The notes beneath the pieces were generated by a model. The model searched no databases and was not told the origin of the DNA. It saw nothing but the letters and a program-made list of their open reading frames with translations. The translations under genes were made by a program, and so were the position numbers. A stretch of 43,320 nucleotides of DNA. Origin: Leptolyngbya sp. PCC 6406. Lineage in GTDB: Bacteria; Cyanobacteriota; Cyanobacteriia; Phormidesmidales; Phormidesmidaceae. Shown here piece by piece: positions 1 to 8,716 of the stretch. The stretch's first letter is position 1, and each line of letters starts with the position of its first letter. The stretch spans positions 1 through 43,320 of the forward strand of contig NZ_KI913949.1 in assembly GCF_000332095.2 (NCBI RefSeq), in the 5' to 3' direction.

Positions 1-240
1 GACTGGCTCCAGAGAATAGAGGTTGGCAGGGGCTCAACAATCGCACTATCCTTGCTAAATTCGAGGTGCCCAGTCGGGCCGCTCATGATACTGTCCAGGC
101 TGATTGGCGATGCCCTTGGGGGAGGGGGGAGGCTCAATGAATCTACGAAACAAGCTTGAAGGCTTGGGGTTGGGTTCGGAGTTCTCCCCTGACGGTCTGC
201 TTCCAAAATAACTCTCGATGGCAGGCCGCTTACATACAAG
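1..240 (-). mobile_element. Upstream noncoding end of a second IS110-family copy (cut by the window edge)
   Basis: Bases 1-248 are identical to 11712-11959, the region just upstream of the complete IS110 transposase gene in this window. Base 1 corresponds to the position 3 nt upstream of that transposase ATG, so the transposase of this copy should lie to the left, outside the window. The element proper ends at the AG dinucleotide at 239-240; the shared bases beyond it belong to the REP target. The corresponding guide segments of the putative bridge RNA are at 168-175 (left target guide) and 87-94 (left donor guide). Identity over the whole noncoding end implies recent transposition or strong constraint. 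Confidence 0.85.
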
Positions 241-312
241 GTTGGGTGGAACGAAGTGAAACCCAACAGCGGTCGGCCATGTTGGGTTTCGCTAGCGCTG
301 CACCCAACCTAC
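239..312. repeat. REP-like palindromic repeat (GTTGGGT family) used as IS110 target
   Basis: The stretch starts AGGTTGGGTG and ends CACCCAACCTAC, with internal copies of CCCAAC and GTTGGG, so it folds into a long imperfect hairpin. A sister copy lies at 11950-12023. Both are interrupted at the same place near their left edge by the same IS110 element. No gene is visible between here and 396. Confidence 0.8.
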
Positions 313-395
313 AAATTTAAACTTGACAGACCACTAGCCCAACGGTTTGGCTTACAGCTTTCCAGGTGCAGAACGCGGTCATGAATAAATAGTCT

Positions 396-1610
396 ATGAA
401 GATCTTGATGCTGTCGGTGACGTTTCCCTATCCCCCCAGTCGTGGGGGAACTCAGGTGCGGACCTTCAATCTGCTGAAGGCGTTACGGAAAGACCATGCC
501 ATTACCCTGGTGACCCAGCGGGAAGGGGATGTCACGGAGGAGCAGATCCAGGCTCTGGGGGATTGGGTGGCGGAGTTGCGGGTGTTTCCCAAGCCGACGG
601 GGGCTGGGGAAGGGGGGCTTCTGGGGAAGGGGGGGCGGTTTGCCCGATTCTTGCTGGACGGGACGCCCCCCAGTGTGATGGCGAGCTATTCCCCGGAAAT
701 GCAGGACTGGATTGAGGCGGAGGTGGCCACGGGGCGGTTTGAGGCCCTTACCTGCGAACATGCTGTGAATGAACGCTACGTGACACCAGCGGTGCGATCT
801 CAAGTCCCTCGGCGGGTGGTGAATATCCACAGTTCGGTCTATGGCACCTGTCGCCAGCAGATTGCTACAGGGACAGCGGAGCGACCGGGGCGCGATCGCA
901 TTAATCTGTCCCTGCTGAAGCGCTACGAAACCCAGTACTGCGGCAAGTTCACCGACTTAGTGGTGACGACACCAGAGGATCAGCAGCAGATGCAAGCGCT
1001 ACGGCCCGATCGTCCGGTCCACATCGTCACCAATGGGGTGGATTTGGAGATGTTCCCCCTGCGACCGAAGGATCCAGGGGGCCACCGCCTAGTATTCATT
1101 GGGGCCATGGACAACCTTCCCAACATTGACGCGGTGACATTCCTGAGCCGGGAGATTTTTTCCCTGGTGCAGGCCCGGTATCCCCAAGCCACCTTGGATC
1201 TGGTGGGATCGCGACCGACGCCAGCGGTACAGGCATTGGCAGAGATCCCTGGGGTCACGGTCACCGGGCGGGTGCCCTCCATGGTGGACTACCTGCATCG
1301 GGCGACGGTGGTGGTGATTCCCATGCGGACGGGCTACGGCATTAAGAACAAAACCCTGGAGGCACTGGCGGCGGGGGCTCCAGTAGTGGCCAGCGATCGC
1401 GGTTTGGAGGGGCTGACGGTAGACGGACCTGATGTGCCCCTGCGGGCGCTGCGGGCCAATAGGGTAACGGACTACGAGGCAGCCATTAGCCGTTTGTTTG
1501 AAGATGAAGCCCTGCGATCGGCCCTATCTCACCAAGGGCGCACTATGATTGAGACCGATTTCACCTGGGATCGTGCAGGTGACTGCTATAACCGGGTGCT
1601 GACTGGCTAG
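396..1610 (+). CDS. Glycosyltransferase family 4 (group 1)
   Basis: The 404-residue protein has the GT-B layout of GT4 enzymes. The N-terminus MKILMLSVTFPYPPSRGGTQ carries the glycine-rich acceptor-side loop. The C-terminal half has a Rossmann region (LVFIGAMDNLPN, about residues 230-245) and the nucleotide-sugar binding segment KTLEALAAGAPVV (about 325-337), with the Glu typical of the EX7E motif. No signal peptide or membrane helix is evident, so it probably works at the cytoplasmic face on a lipid- or polysaccharide-linked acceptor. Donor and acceptor cannot be read from sequence. The ATG lacks a strong Shine-Dalgarno but precedes the first beta strand as expected. It stands alone, directly after the IS110/REP block. 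Family assignment is firm; the substrate is unknown. Confidence 0.85.
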   Translation: MKILMLSVTFPYPPSRGGTQVRTFNLLKALRKDHAITLVTQREGDVTEEQIQALGDWVAELRVFPKPTGAGEGGLLGKGGRFARFLLDGTPPSVMASYSPEMQDWIEAEVATGRFEALTCEHAVNERYVTPAVRSQVPRRVVNIHSSVYGTCRQQIATGTAERPGRDRINLSLLKRYETQYCGKFTDLVVTTPEDQQQMQALRPDRPVHIVTNGVDLEMFPLRPKDPGGHRLVFIGAMDNLPNIDAVTFLSREIFSLVQARYPQATLDLVGSRPTPAVQALAEIPGVTVTGRVPSMVDYLHRATVVVIPMRTGYGIKNKTLEALAAGAPVVASDRGLEGLTVDGPDVPLRALRANRVTDYEAAISRLFEDEALRSALSHQGRTMIETDFTWDRAGDCYNRVLTG

Positions 1611-1678
1611 GGCGTGGGGATAATTCACGGGGAAACCCTTGCGGGGTAGGCATGACCACGCCCGCCCTACTGAATCAA

Positions 1679-1739
1679 GCTAGGGGCTGTAACCGCCCCA
1701 TAACCAGGAATCTGGCTTGGATTGTCCCCAGCCCCTAGC
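1679..1739. repeat. Short inverted-repeat unit (11-bp arms)
   Basis: GCTAGGGGCTG at 1679-1689 is the perfect inverse of CAGCCCCTAGC at 1729-1739. The right half of this unit recurs, diverged, at 8680-8715 (CAGGAACCTGGCTTTGATTG against CAGGAATCTGGCTTGGATTG here). It sits between two genes on the same strand and may act as a hairpin or terminator, but no T-run follows. Confidence 0.6.
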
Positions 1740-1768
1740 GACCGACCCTCTTGACGCTTCCCGCTCCT

Positions 1769-4075
1769 ATGCCCCAGAGCCTCAAATTTCTAAAGGGATT
1801 GCGATGGTCCGGGGCTGGCCCCAAGGGGCCGTCGCGGCCCCAACGCCTGGCACCAGGAGGGGTGAGCCTGTGGGTACAGACCCGTCCCCAAGAGGCTTGG
1901 TGGTGGGCACTGGTGCGATTTCTGCTGGTGAGTATGGGGCTGACGGCTGCGATCTCAGCCGTCAGTAGTCTGCTCTGGCTGAGCCTGGTGCTGCTGCTGC
2001 GCCCCCAGCCCCCGTCTTGGCTGGGCCGCTATTTACCCCAAACGGCAGCCAGTTGGGGCGAGATTGAGCCCCAGATCCAGACCCAGATTCACCAAGACAT
2101 CGAAGCCCAGGGGTACCAAGTAGGGGACTGGATTGACCTCACCACCTGGAGCCCCGATCCCTACCTCCAGGGGCTGTGGCTGCTGCCCGTGTGGACCGTG
2201 CGATCGCCCTGCCAGAGGGACTGCGAAGTCTTGGTGGAATTGCGCCTCTACGGCCAATACCGTCAGACCCCCGAGGGGCGAGAATTTCAGCAACTCGATC
2301 GGCTCGTCCTCCAAAGCCCCACCCTGGCAACGGTCCTTGCGCCCTTGGTGCAGGCGGATGTGGAAGTGCCCCCCACCCAGGGAGAACTGCCGCTACTGGA
2401 CCTCCAGCCCTTTGACCAGCCGGATCTCCCTGGCCTCTGGCTGACCCTGACCGGACGCTGGCAACAGGGGGGGCAGCCCGTCCTCTACGGTCAAGTTGTC
2501 CATATTGATCCCCGCCTGTTGGGGGCGCGATCGCTACTGACTTGGAGTAGTCCCCATCGGCAACGGCCCCTGTGGATCAACCTAGACCACTCTGGTCCCC
2601 CAGAACTGGTGGTGGATCAGAGTGTGGGACTAGAGCCGGGGTTCCGGGTTTATGCCCTAGCCGGGGGCGGTACCGCCCTGATTTCCCAGCGATTGGTCGG
2701 CATTAGTCTACTGGAGTCCTCCCTAGAGGGAGCCGAGGGGCAAAACTACGACACCGCCCTCTACCTGGCCCAAAATGGCCTCTGGTCTCTGGCCCAAGAG
2801 CGTCTGGAGGCCATCAAAAAGCGTAGACCAGAGCAATGGTCCATCGAGACGGAACGGCAGTTGCAACTGGTTGCCCTCCATGCCCGTGTCACCCAGGCCC
2901 AAGCGACGGGGAACTGGTCTCAACCCAGCCAGAAGCTCTTGGCGTTGCTCATCGATGGCCGCTGGGAGCAGGCTCTCCAGGAATTGCAGGAGCCCAGCGA
3001 AAGCCTGAGAACGAGCATTCTGCCGCTGCTAGCGGGGGACAAGTCGGGGCGGCTGTGGCGGCGGGTGACCGCTGCTCTGCGGGTCGATCATCGTCGGGAT
3101 GCAGCCCGTCTCTGGGGGGCGCTGTTGCTACTGGCCAAGGAGGATAAGGCCACGGCGGAGCAGTGGTTGGCCCAAGCAGCCAATGGGAAGCCCCTGAAGG
3201 ATCGGTTCAGCGCGATCGCGGCCCGTTTTGCCACCCCGACCTCTGATGACCCAGGACGTGCGAGCTTGGCCACCCCAAGCCAGAGGGATCCAGCGAACAC
3301 CCCGACCGCTCTAGTCCCCACCGCCTGGGCAGGCACCGCCCAAGAACTCAGCGCTCTAACCCTAGATCAGTGGCATCCCTTCCCCGAAACAGCGGGAACC
3401 AACTTGCCCATAGGCCAGCGCTGGTATCAGATTCAACTTCAGCACCAGTTGCTCGCACCACAATGGCAACCCGTAGCCATCCCCACCACCGCCCCGAGTC
3501 CCACCACCCTCGGGGCGCTGTGGCAGCGGCTAGGTCCAGCCCAGTCCTTGGAACTGCTGCCCGTCACAGGTAACGGTAGCAGCACGATCGTGACGGTGCA
3601 GGCAGCCCAGTGGCAGGGAAATCAGCTTCTCCTGCTAGCCACCGGCCCCCCCGTCGGTAACGGGCCATGGCTAGCCCTGGCAGGCGGACAGTTCCAGCCC
3701 CTCACCGCCGTCAGCGGGCAATCCCTAGGGGACTCCACCCTAGACTGGGCAACCACCAGTTCCTGGCTGATTCCCTTGGCAGCGACCTGGCAACTAGCGG
3801 CGAATAGTCCTGACGAAAAGCTAGACCGCGCCCCCTGGGGCAATGGTGTAGTGCGACAGGCGGATCTCACCGGAGACGGCACCCCAGAGCGGATCGTGAC
3901 CCTGCCGGGACAGGGCACCGCCATTCTCACCGCCGAGGGTCAGATCCTATACCAGGGTTCTCCCGATCGCCCCCTAACGGGCTGGATCAGCGGCGGTTCC
4001 AGCGTCCTCCTGGTAGAATCCGGTAGCCCGCCGGGATTCCGAGCCTGGTCTATCCCACAACAGCGATTTGAGTAG
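1769..4075 (+). CDS. Large membrane-anchored protein of unknown function with C-terminal FG-GAP-like motif
   Basis: I do not recognise a named family. From the ATG at 1769 (MPQSLKFLKGLRW) the protein is 768 residues; an in-frame TTG at 1751 would add six. One strong hydrophobic segment lies near residues 45-75 (WWALVRFLLVSMGLTAAISA onward into a Leu-rich run), giving a type II-like anchor with a large extracytoplasmic part. The middle is Leu/Gln-rich and probably helical around residues 310-480, including alternating blocks such as YLAQNGLWSLAQERLEAI that look TPR-like. Near the C-terminus DLTGDGTPERIV resembles the Ca-binding D-x-[DN]-x-[DN]-G element of FG-GAP/VCBS repeats. Base composition matches the neighbours. 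Likely a conserved cyanobacterial envelope protein, by inference only. Confidence 0.7.
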   Translation: MPQSLKFLKGLRWSGAGPKGPSRPQRLAPGGVSLWVQTRPQEAWWWALVRFLLVSMGLTAAISAVSSLLWLSLVLLLRPQPPSWLGRYLPQTAASWGEIEPQIQTQIHQDIEAQGYQVGDWIDLTTWSPDPYLQGLWLLPVWTVRSPCQRDCEVLVELRLYGQYRQTPEGREFQQLDRLVLQSPTLATVLAPLVQADVEVPPTQGELPLLDLQPFDQPDLPGLWLTLTGRWQQGGQPVLYGQVVHIDPRLLGARSLLTWSSPHRQRPLWINLDHSGPPELVVDQSVGLEPGFRVYALAGGGTALISQRLVGISLLESSLEGAEGQNYDTALYLAQNGLWSLAQERLEAIKKRRPEQWSIETERQLQLVALHARVTQAQATGNWSQPSQKLLALLIDGRWEQALQELQEPSESLRTSILPLLAGDKSGRLWRRVTAALRVDHRRDAARLWGALLLLAKEDKATAEQWLAQAANGKPLKDRFSAIAARFATPTSDDPGRASLATPSQRDPANTPTALVPTAWAGTAQELSALTLDQWHPFPETAGTNLPIGQRWYQIQLQHQLLAPQWQPVAIPTTAPSPTTLGALWQRLGPAQSLELLPVTGNGSSTIVTVQAAQWQGNQLLLLATGPPVGNGPWLALAGGQFQPLTAVSGQSLGDSTLDWATTSSWLIPLAATWQLAANSPDEKLDRAPWGNGVVRQADLTGDGTPERIVTLPGQGTAILTAEGQILYQGSPDRPLTGWISGGSSVLLVESGSPPGFRAWSIPQQRFE

Positions 4076-4286
4076 CGATTTGAGTTTTGAGTAATGTCAG
4101 AAATTGTCTGGGAAATTTCTGGCAATCTTGAAATTCGTCAATACAATCAATACACGTGTTTATCCCCAGGATTCCTCCCGGACATCACCCACTGGCCCTG
4201 GATGGTGCTAACAACACGCTTTCAGCGCCCACCTACACCGCGCCTATTCGCGCCACCTCCCGCCCGAATCTGTCCTGAGGTCACCC

Positions 4287-5696
4287 GTGTCTAGTTCCCG
4301 TCATCCCCAGTCCCCAGAGCCCCTCCGCCCCACCAGCAGCAAGCCGACTCGGCGATTTCGCGTTCCTCGCTGGTTGGGGATAGGGGTAGCCCTAGTGGGG
4401 GTGGCCAGTGCTTCAGCGGCGGGAGGAGCCTTCCTCGCGGTCTCCCTGGGCAGCACCCCCCTGATGCAATCCCAACTCTCCCAGGAGGATGAGGGAGCCT
4501 TCAACAACAGCGATCCCATTACCGCCGGGGGCAATCTGCGGGTACCGCGCCTGACCCGTCCCGTCAATATTTTGGTGCTGGGACTGAAGGTATTGAGCAC
4601 CGATGTCAACGATCCGCCCCCTGAGGTGCGTAATCTGCGCTACCACGCCCTTGTCAACTCCTTCGAGGGGCTATCGGACACGATGCTCCTGGTACGGTTT
4701 AACCCCCACAATAATCAGCTCGTGGTTCTGTCCCTACCCCGCGATACCCGCACCTGGGTTTCCGGAGAACTCACCAAGTTGAATGAGGCCAATGCCTACG
4801 GGGGGCCAGCCCTAGCAGCACGATCCGTTAGCGAGTTGCTGAATGGGGTGGCCATCGATCGCTATGTACGCATTAATGTCCAAGGGGTAGAGACGCTAGT
4901 GGATGCCCTCGGGGGCGTTACGGTGAATGTCCCTCAAGACATGCGCTACCAGGATGACAGTCAGCGCCTCTACATCAACCTCAAGGCAGGGGAGCAAAAA
5001 CTCGATGGCGATCAAGCCCTCCAATTCCTCCGGTTTCGCTATGACGCCAAGGGAGACATTGGCCGCGTCCAACGCCAGCAAATGTTGATGCGGGCCATCA
5101 TTGAGCAGAGCCTCAACCCCGCCACCATTAGCCGCCTGCCGAAAATTCTGTCCGTGATCCAGTCCCATGTGGACACCAACCTGAATGTGGAGGAGTTGCT
5201 GGCCCTGACGGGCTTTGCAGCCCAGACCAGCGGCTCCAATGTGCAGATGTTGATGCTACCAGGGGATTTTAGCGACCCCACCCAGTTTGAGCTGAGCTAC
5301 TGGTTACCCAACCTCCGAGCCATTGATGCCATGGTGGCTCGCCACTTTAGCTATGGCACCCAGCAGGTGGCTGCGTCTGAAGACCCAGCCTATCTGCGGG
5401 TAGCCATCCAGGACAGCACCGGAGACCCCGCTGCCCTCGACAATCTCCTCACCACCCTAGAGGAGAGCGGCTACTACAACGTCTATGTGGATCGGGAGTG
5501 GGATCAGGATCTCCCCATTACCCGCATCGTGGCCCAGAGCGGTGATCAGGCCAGTGCCGAAACCCTACAGCGGTTTCTCGGGGTGGGAGAAGTGCGGGTG
5601 GAAAGCACCGGGGTACTGGCCTCGGATATCACGATTCAACTGGGACGAGACTGGCTAGATGAGTACGGAACCCGCTCTAGTTTCCAGGGCTTGTAA
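4287..5696 (+). CDS. LytR-CpsA-Psr (LCP) family glycopolymer ligase
   Basis: This 469-residue protein starts at GTG 4287. A short basic cytoplasmic tail is followed by one transmembrane helix (about residues 29-52). The LCP domain covers about residues 85-270: NILVLGLK opens it, LSDTMLLV and SLPRDTR carry the conserved Asp and Arg residues that bind the polyprenyl-pyrophosphate head group, and LRFRYDAKGDIGRVQRQQ holds the conserved R-x-R and D-x-x-R-x-x-R-Q signature. A LytR_C-like domain fills the end (about 365-460). LCP enzymes transfer lipid-linked glycans to cell wall or exported glycopolymers outside the plasma membrane. The next gene starts 6 nt after the stop, so the two are probably cotranscribed. 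The family call is secure; the glycan is unknown. Confidence 0.93.
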   Translation: MSSSRHPQSPEPLRPTSSKPTRRFRVPRWLGIGVALVGVASASAAGGAFLAVSLGSTPLMQSQLSQEDEGAFNNSDPITAGGNLRVPRLTRPVNILVLGLKVLSTDVNDPPPEVRNLRYHALVNSFEGLSDTMLLVRFNPHNNQLVVLSLPRDTRTWVSGELTKLNEANAYGGPALAARSVSELLNGVAIDRYVRINVQGVETLVDALGGVTVNVPQDMRYQDDSQRLYINLKAGEQKLDGDQALQFLRFRYDAKGDIGRVQRQQMLMRAIIEQSLNPATISRLPKILSVIQSHVDTNLNVEELLALTGFAAQTSGSNVQMLMLPGDFSDPTQFELSYWLPNLRAIDAMVARHFSYGTQQVAASEDPAYLRVAIQDSTGDPAALDNLLTTLEESGYYNVYVDREWDQDLPITRIVAQSGDQASAETLQRFLGVGEVRVESTGVLASDITIQLGRDWLDEYGTRSSFQGL

Positions 5697-5702
5697 GGCC
5701 CA

Positions 5703-6266
5703 ATGACTTCTAACCAACTTTGGCATTGGCACATTACGGTGGCGGACAGTGAACCGCCGATCTGGCGACGGTTTCAGGTCAGCAGTTCCGTCACTCTGGC
5801 CCAATTTCATGGGGTGATTCAGGCGGTGATGGGGTGGCAAGACTGTCACGCCTATCGGTTCCAATATCGCCGACAGACCTATGCATTGCCGGGGGTTGCG
5901 CCCGCTAGAGCCACCGCTGCAACCCCACAGGATGTCACCCAGGTCACCCTTGCCGATCTGGGCCTCGCCCCGCCGGATGATCTCACCTACACCTACGATT
6001 TCCAGAGTGGCTGGCTCCATGTGTTGCGCTTGGAGGCGGTGACAGAGGGGAGGGATCAGCCTATTGTCGCCCACTGCTTGGAGGGGGAAATGGCTTGTCC
6101 ACCCGAGGGCAGTGGTGGGGTATGGGGCTATGGAGAGCTTCTGGAGCGCCTCGCTGACCCCGAAGATCCAGAGTACGAGATGTTGTTGAACTGGATTGGG
6201 TTGGATTTCGACCCGGATAAGTTCGATCGTTCTGGGGCTAATCAGCGCCTGGGGGCGGTGGGGTAG
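5703..6266 (+). CDS. pRiA4b ORF-3-like protein
   Basis: The 187-residue protein begins with the hallmark pattern of this family: WHWHITVADSEPPIWRRFQV, then a helix FHGVIQAVMGWQDCHAYRF, the strand LTYTYDFQSGWLHVLRLE, and CPPEGSGGVWGY near the end. All blocks of the PF07929 fold are present, so the protein looks intact. Its biochemical role is not established; members occur on plasmids and chromosomes across bacteria. It follows the LCP gene by 6 nt. Its 3' end overlaps the convergent DUF255 gene by 29 nt (6238-6266). Confidence 0.85.
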   Translation: MTSNQLWHWHITVADSEPPIWRRFQVSSSVTLAQFHGVIQAVMGWQDCHAYRFQYRRQTYALPGVAPARATAATPQDVTQVTLADLGLAPPDDLTYTYDFQSGWLHVLRLEAVTEGRDQPIVAHCLEGEMACPPEGSGGVWGYGELLERLADPEDPEYEMLLNWIGLDFDPDKFDRSGANQRLGAVG

Positions 6267-8445
6267 GCATTCCTCGGCGTTGGCTAACCTGAAGCTGGGC
6301 CTGAAGTTGCTCCCAACTGCGGGCGGGTTCTTTACAGAACAACCCCTCACAGACGAGGCCCACGGTGTCGGGGGGCAGGTCGGGGTCGAGTTGAAAGACG
6401 GCGGTGGGACAGTACTGCTGGAGCAGAACGGGGATCTGGTCGGCTCTGGTGCGAACGAGGGTGCCGTGGTGAAACCAATCCAGGGCGGCAAAGAGACTGG
6501 GGCAGGCACGGGGCATCTGCTCCATGATGCTGCTAAAGGCTTGCAGGGCTTGGTCGGCGCGATCGCGGTAGGTCAGGTCCGCTGTCAGCAGGGATAGGCG
6601 CACTAGATTTGCGATCGCAATTCCATTTGCCGCTGGCGTGGCATTGTCCTGGTAGCTGCGCTCCTGCACCAGTAGATCTCCCCTGGCAACGGTGTTGTAA
6701 TAGCCCCCCGCCGGAGCCCACAGGGCTTGGTCAAATTCCGCTTGCAAGCGTTGGGCTTGGGCGAGCCAGTCAGCAGCACGGCCCAACGCCCCCCCCGGCC
6801 ATGCCAAAGCCGCCTGATGCAGATCCAGCAAGGCTTTGATAAATAGGGCGTAATCCTCTGACTGAGCGGGGACGGCGGGTTCGCCATCGTAGTTGAGGCG
6901 CTGGAATTGCCTATCTTGTCCTGGACCGCCCTGATCTGGCCCGCCCCGCCATTGATGCTGGAGGATAAACTCAGCGGCGCGAACCGCGATGACCCATGGA
7001 GGCTGGTCTAGCCCCCTGGGGCTGGTTACGCCAACCATCTCACCATAATCCTGCTGACCATAATCTTGCTGGCCATCGTCCTGCTGACCCATCACCGCCG
7101 CTGCCCGTGCCAGTCCGGAAATCATCAGACTATTCCAGGCCACGATCAGCTTCGTGTCGGTGACAGCAGGGATCCGTCCTGGCCAGGATTGCCCCTTGGC
7201 CTCCCCATTATTGCGAGCGGGGGGGAAGGTCTCCAGGGTATCCGGGGGTTGACCATAGCGGATTGCAAAGAGCTTTGCCAAAGTTCCCTCTAGCGCTGCA
7301 TTTAAAACCCCAGGGATACGCCGTTGCAGGACGATTTTGCCCTCAAAGTTCCCCGCTGGCGTCACCGTAAACTGCTCCGTCAGGGCCACCAGTTCCGCCG
7401 GTGTCAGTGCCGCCGCCAGTTCCCCATAGGTCCAGACATAAAACGCCCCCTCCTCCGGTTCCGCCTCCGTGGCGGTGGTGAAGCTGTCGGCATCCTGGGC
7501 GGCGTAGAAATATCCAGCGGGGGCGGTCATCTCCCGCTGGAGCCACTGCACTGTCTGGTGGATCGCCCGGTCAAAGGCGGGTTCCCGATAGCCCGCGCTC
7601 CAGAGATCCGCTAGGTACTCCACAATCTGCCCATTGTCGTAGAGCATTTTCTCGAAATGGGGCACGGTCCAGGTGGGATCCACGGTGTAGCGATGAAAGC
7701 CCCCGGCCACCTGGTCAAAGATGCCCCCCAGGGCCAGGGCCAAGCCTCGCTGCTGACAGAGGGCAGAAACATCTCTGAGGCCATCCGCCGTGGGAGCAAA
7801 ACGAAGGCTCCGCAGGGCGGTGCTGGCGTAGGGAATCATGGGAAAGCAGGTCCCCTGATCGCGAGGAATCAGGATACGGGCACTTTCCTCTAGCCCCCGC
7901 AGGAGCAGTTCCGAAGTCAGCAGCCCCGTTGTCCCCAGCACAGTGCCCTGGTGCAGGGTCTCTAGAATTTCCCCTTTCACTGCCCCCACTTTTTCCGGTT
8001 CCGTGTCGTAGAACCGCCGCAGGGCTTGGAGGACTTGCAGAAAACCGGGACGGCCATATTTGGGCTCCACCGGAAAGTAGGTGCCGCCGTAGAAGGGTAC
8101 AAGGTCATCGGGGGCGAGGAAAATATTTAGGGGCCAGCCGCCGTGGCCCGTCATCATCTGGAGCGCCTGCATGTAGATGCTGTCCAGATCGGGGCGTTCT
8201 TCCCGGTCTACTTTGATGGGGACAAACTGGGCGTTCATGTAGGCCGCGATCGCGGCATCGGAAAACGCCTCCCCCTCCATCACCGTGCACCAGTGGCAGC
8301 TAGAGTAGCCTACGGAAAGGAAAATGGGCCGTTGCTCCCGGCGGGCCAAGGTGATGGCCTCGTCACACCAGGGCCACCAGTCGATGGGATTTTCCGCATG
8401 TTTCCGCAGGTAGAGGCTGCGGGAGTCAGCAAGGTGATTCGCCAT
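6238..8445 (-). CDS. YyaL/SSP411-type DUF255 thioredoxin-like protein
   Basis: The 735-residue protein starts MANHLADSRSLYLRKHAENP, the invariant opening of this family. A thioredoxin-like domain (about 1-165) contains SSCHWC, a CxxC pair in the active-site position, and GGWPLNIFLAPD. The rest resembles an alpha/alpha toroid glycosidase-like fold, with HFEKMLYDNGQ and the late motif DNATPAANG. Near residue 465 there is a low-complexity insert of three pentads (QQDDG, QQDYG, QQDYG) encoded by a 15-bp tandem repeat around 7044-7088, a likely slippage product inside a loop. Family members are soluble; enzymatic activity in bacteria is not settled. Start choice is firm because the conserved N-terminus begins at residue 1. 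Confidence 0.9.
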   Translation of the reverse strand: MANHLADSRSLYLRKHAENPIDWWPWCDEAITLARREQRPIFLSVGYSSCHWCTVMEGEAFSDAAIAAYMNAQFVPIKVDREERPDLDSIYMQALQMMTGHGGWPLNIFLAPDDLVPFYGGTYFPVEPKYGRPGFLQVLQALRRFYDTEPEKVGAVKGEILETLHQGTVLGTTGLLTSELLLRGLEESARILIPRDQGTCFPMIPYASTALRSLRFAPTADGLRDVSALCQQRGLALALGGIFDQVAGGFHRYTVDPTWTVPHFEKMLYDNGQIVEYLADLWSAGYREPAFDRAIHQTVQWLQREMTAPAGYFYAAQDADSFTTATEAEPEEGAFYVWTYGELAAALTPAELVALTEQFTVTPAGNFEGKIVLQRRIPGVLNAALEGTLAKLFAIRYGQPPDTLETFPPARNNGEAKGQSWPGRIPAVTDTKLIVAWNSLMISGLARAAAVMGQQDDGQQDYGQQDYGEMVGVTSPRGLDQPPWVIAVRAAEFILQHQWRGGPDQGGPGQDRQFQRLNYDGEPAVPAQSEDYALFIKALLDLHQAALAWPGGALGRAADWLAQAQRLQAEFDQALWAPAGGYYNTVARGDLLVQERSYQDNATPAANGIAIANLVRLSLLTADLTYRDRADQALQAFSSIMEQMPRACPSLFAALDWFHHGTLVRTRADQIPVLLQQYCPTAVFQLDPDLPPDTVGLVCEGLFCKEPARSWEQLQAQLQVSQRRGMPTPPPPGAD

Positions 8446-8555
8446 GGGAACTAGTATCGAAAGGCAGAAGGCAGGTCACATTTAGACTATCGTTAGGACG
8501 TTTCAAAGCCTGGAACGAACAAGGGGCTTAAGAAATGAGAATTAAATAAGATTGG

Positions 8556-8668
8556 CTTTTGTAGGATGTGTTAGGCGGTAGCCGTAACGCATCATAACCC
8601 TTGAAGTCGATGCGTTACGCTGTCGCTTTAGCGCAGCCATGCCGCAGGCTATACACATCCTACAAAAG
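8556..8668. repeat. REP-like long hairpin
   Basis: CTTTTGTAGGATGTG at the left end is the inverse of CACATCCTACAAAAG at the right end, and the interior holds inverted GCCGTAACGCAT and ATGCGTTACG segments. It fills most of the space between the divergent upstream region of the DUF255 gene and the next gene. Related short copies occur at about 16751-16785. Confidence 0.75.
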
Positions 8669-8679
8669 AATTCGGTTCT

Positions 8680-8715
8680 CAGGAACCTGGCTTTGATTGT
8701 CCACAGCCTTTAGCG
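8680..8715. repeat. Dispersed repeat, partner of the right half of 1679-1739
   Basis: The segment CAGGAACCTGGCTTTGATTG followed by TCCACAGCCTTTAGCG differs by a handful of bases from the equivalent stretch at 1704-1740. Here it lies just downstream of the stop codon of the minus-strand gene at 8717. Confidence 0.5.
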
Positions 8716-8716
8716 T

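Noticed and set aside
4094..4294. Small open frame between two plus-strand genes
   Set aside because: 66 codons without conservation cues or ribosome site, and it overlaps the GTG start of the LCP gene.
5655..6509. 284-codon minus-strand open frame
   Set aside because: It lies opposite the pRiA4b-like gene and the end of the DUF255 gene, both clear families; the translation is Pro/Arg-rich with no motif.
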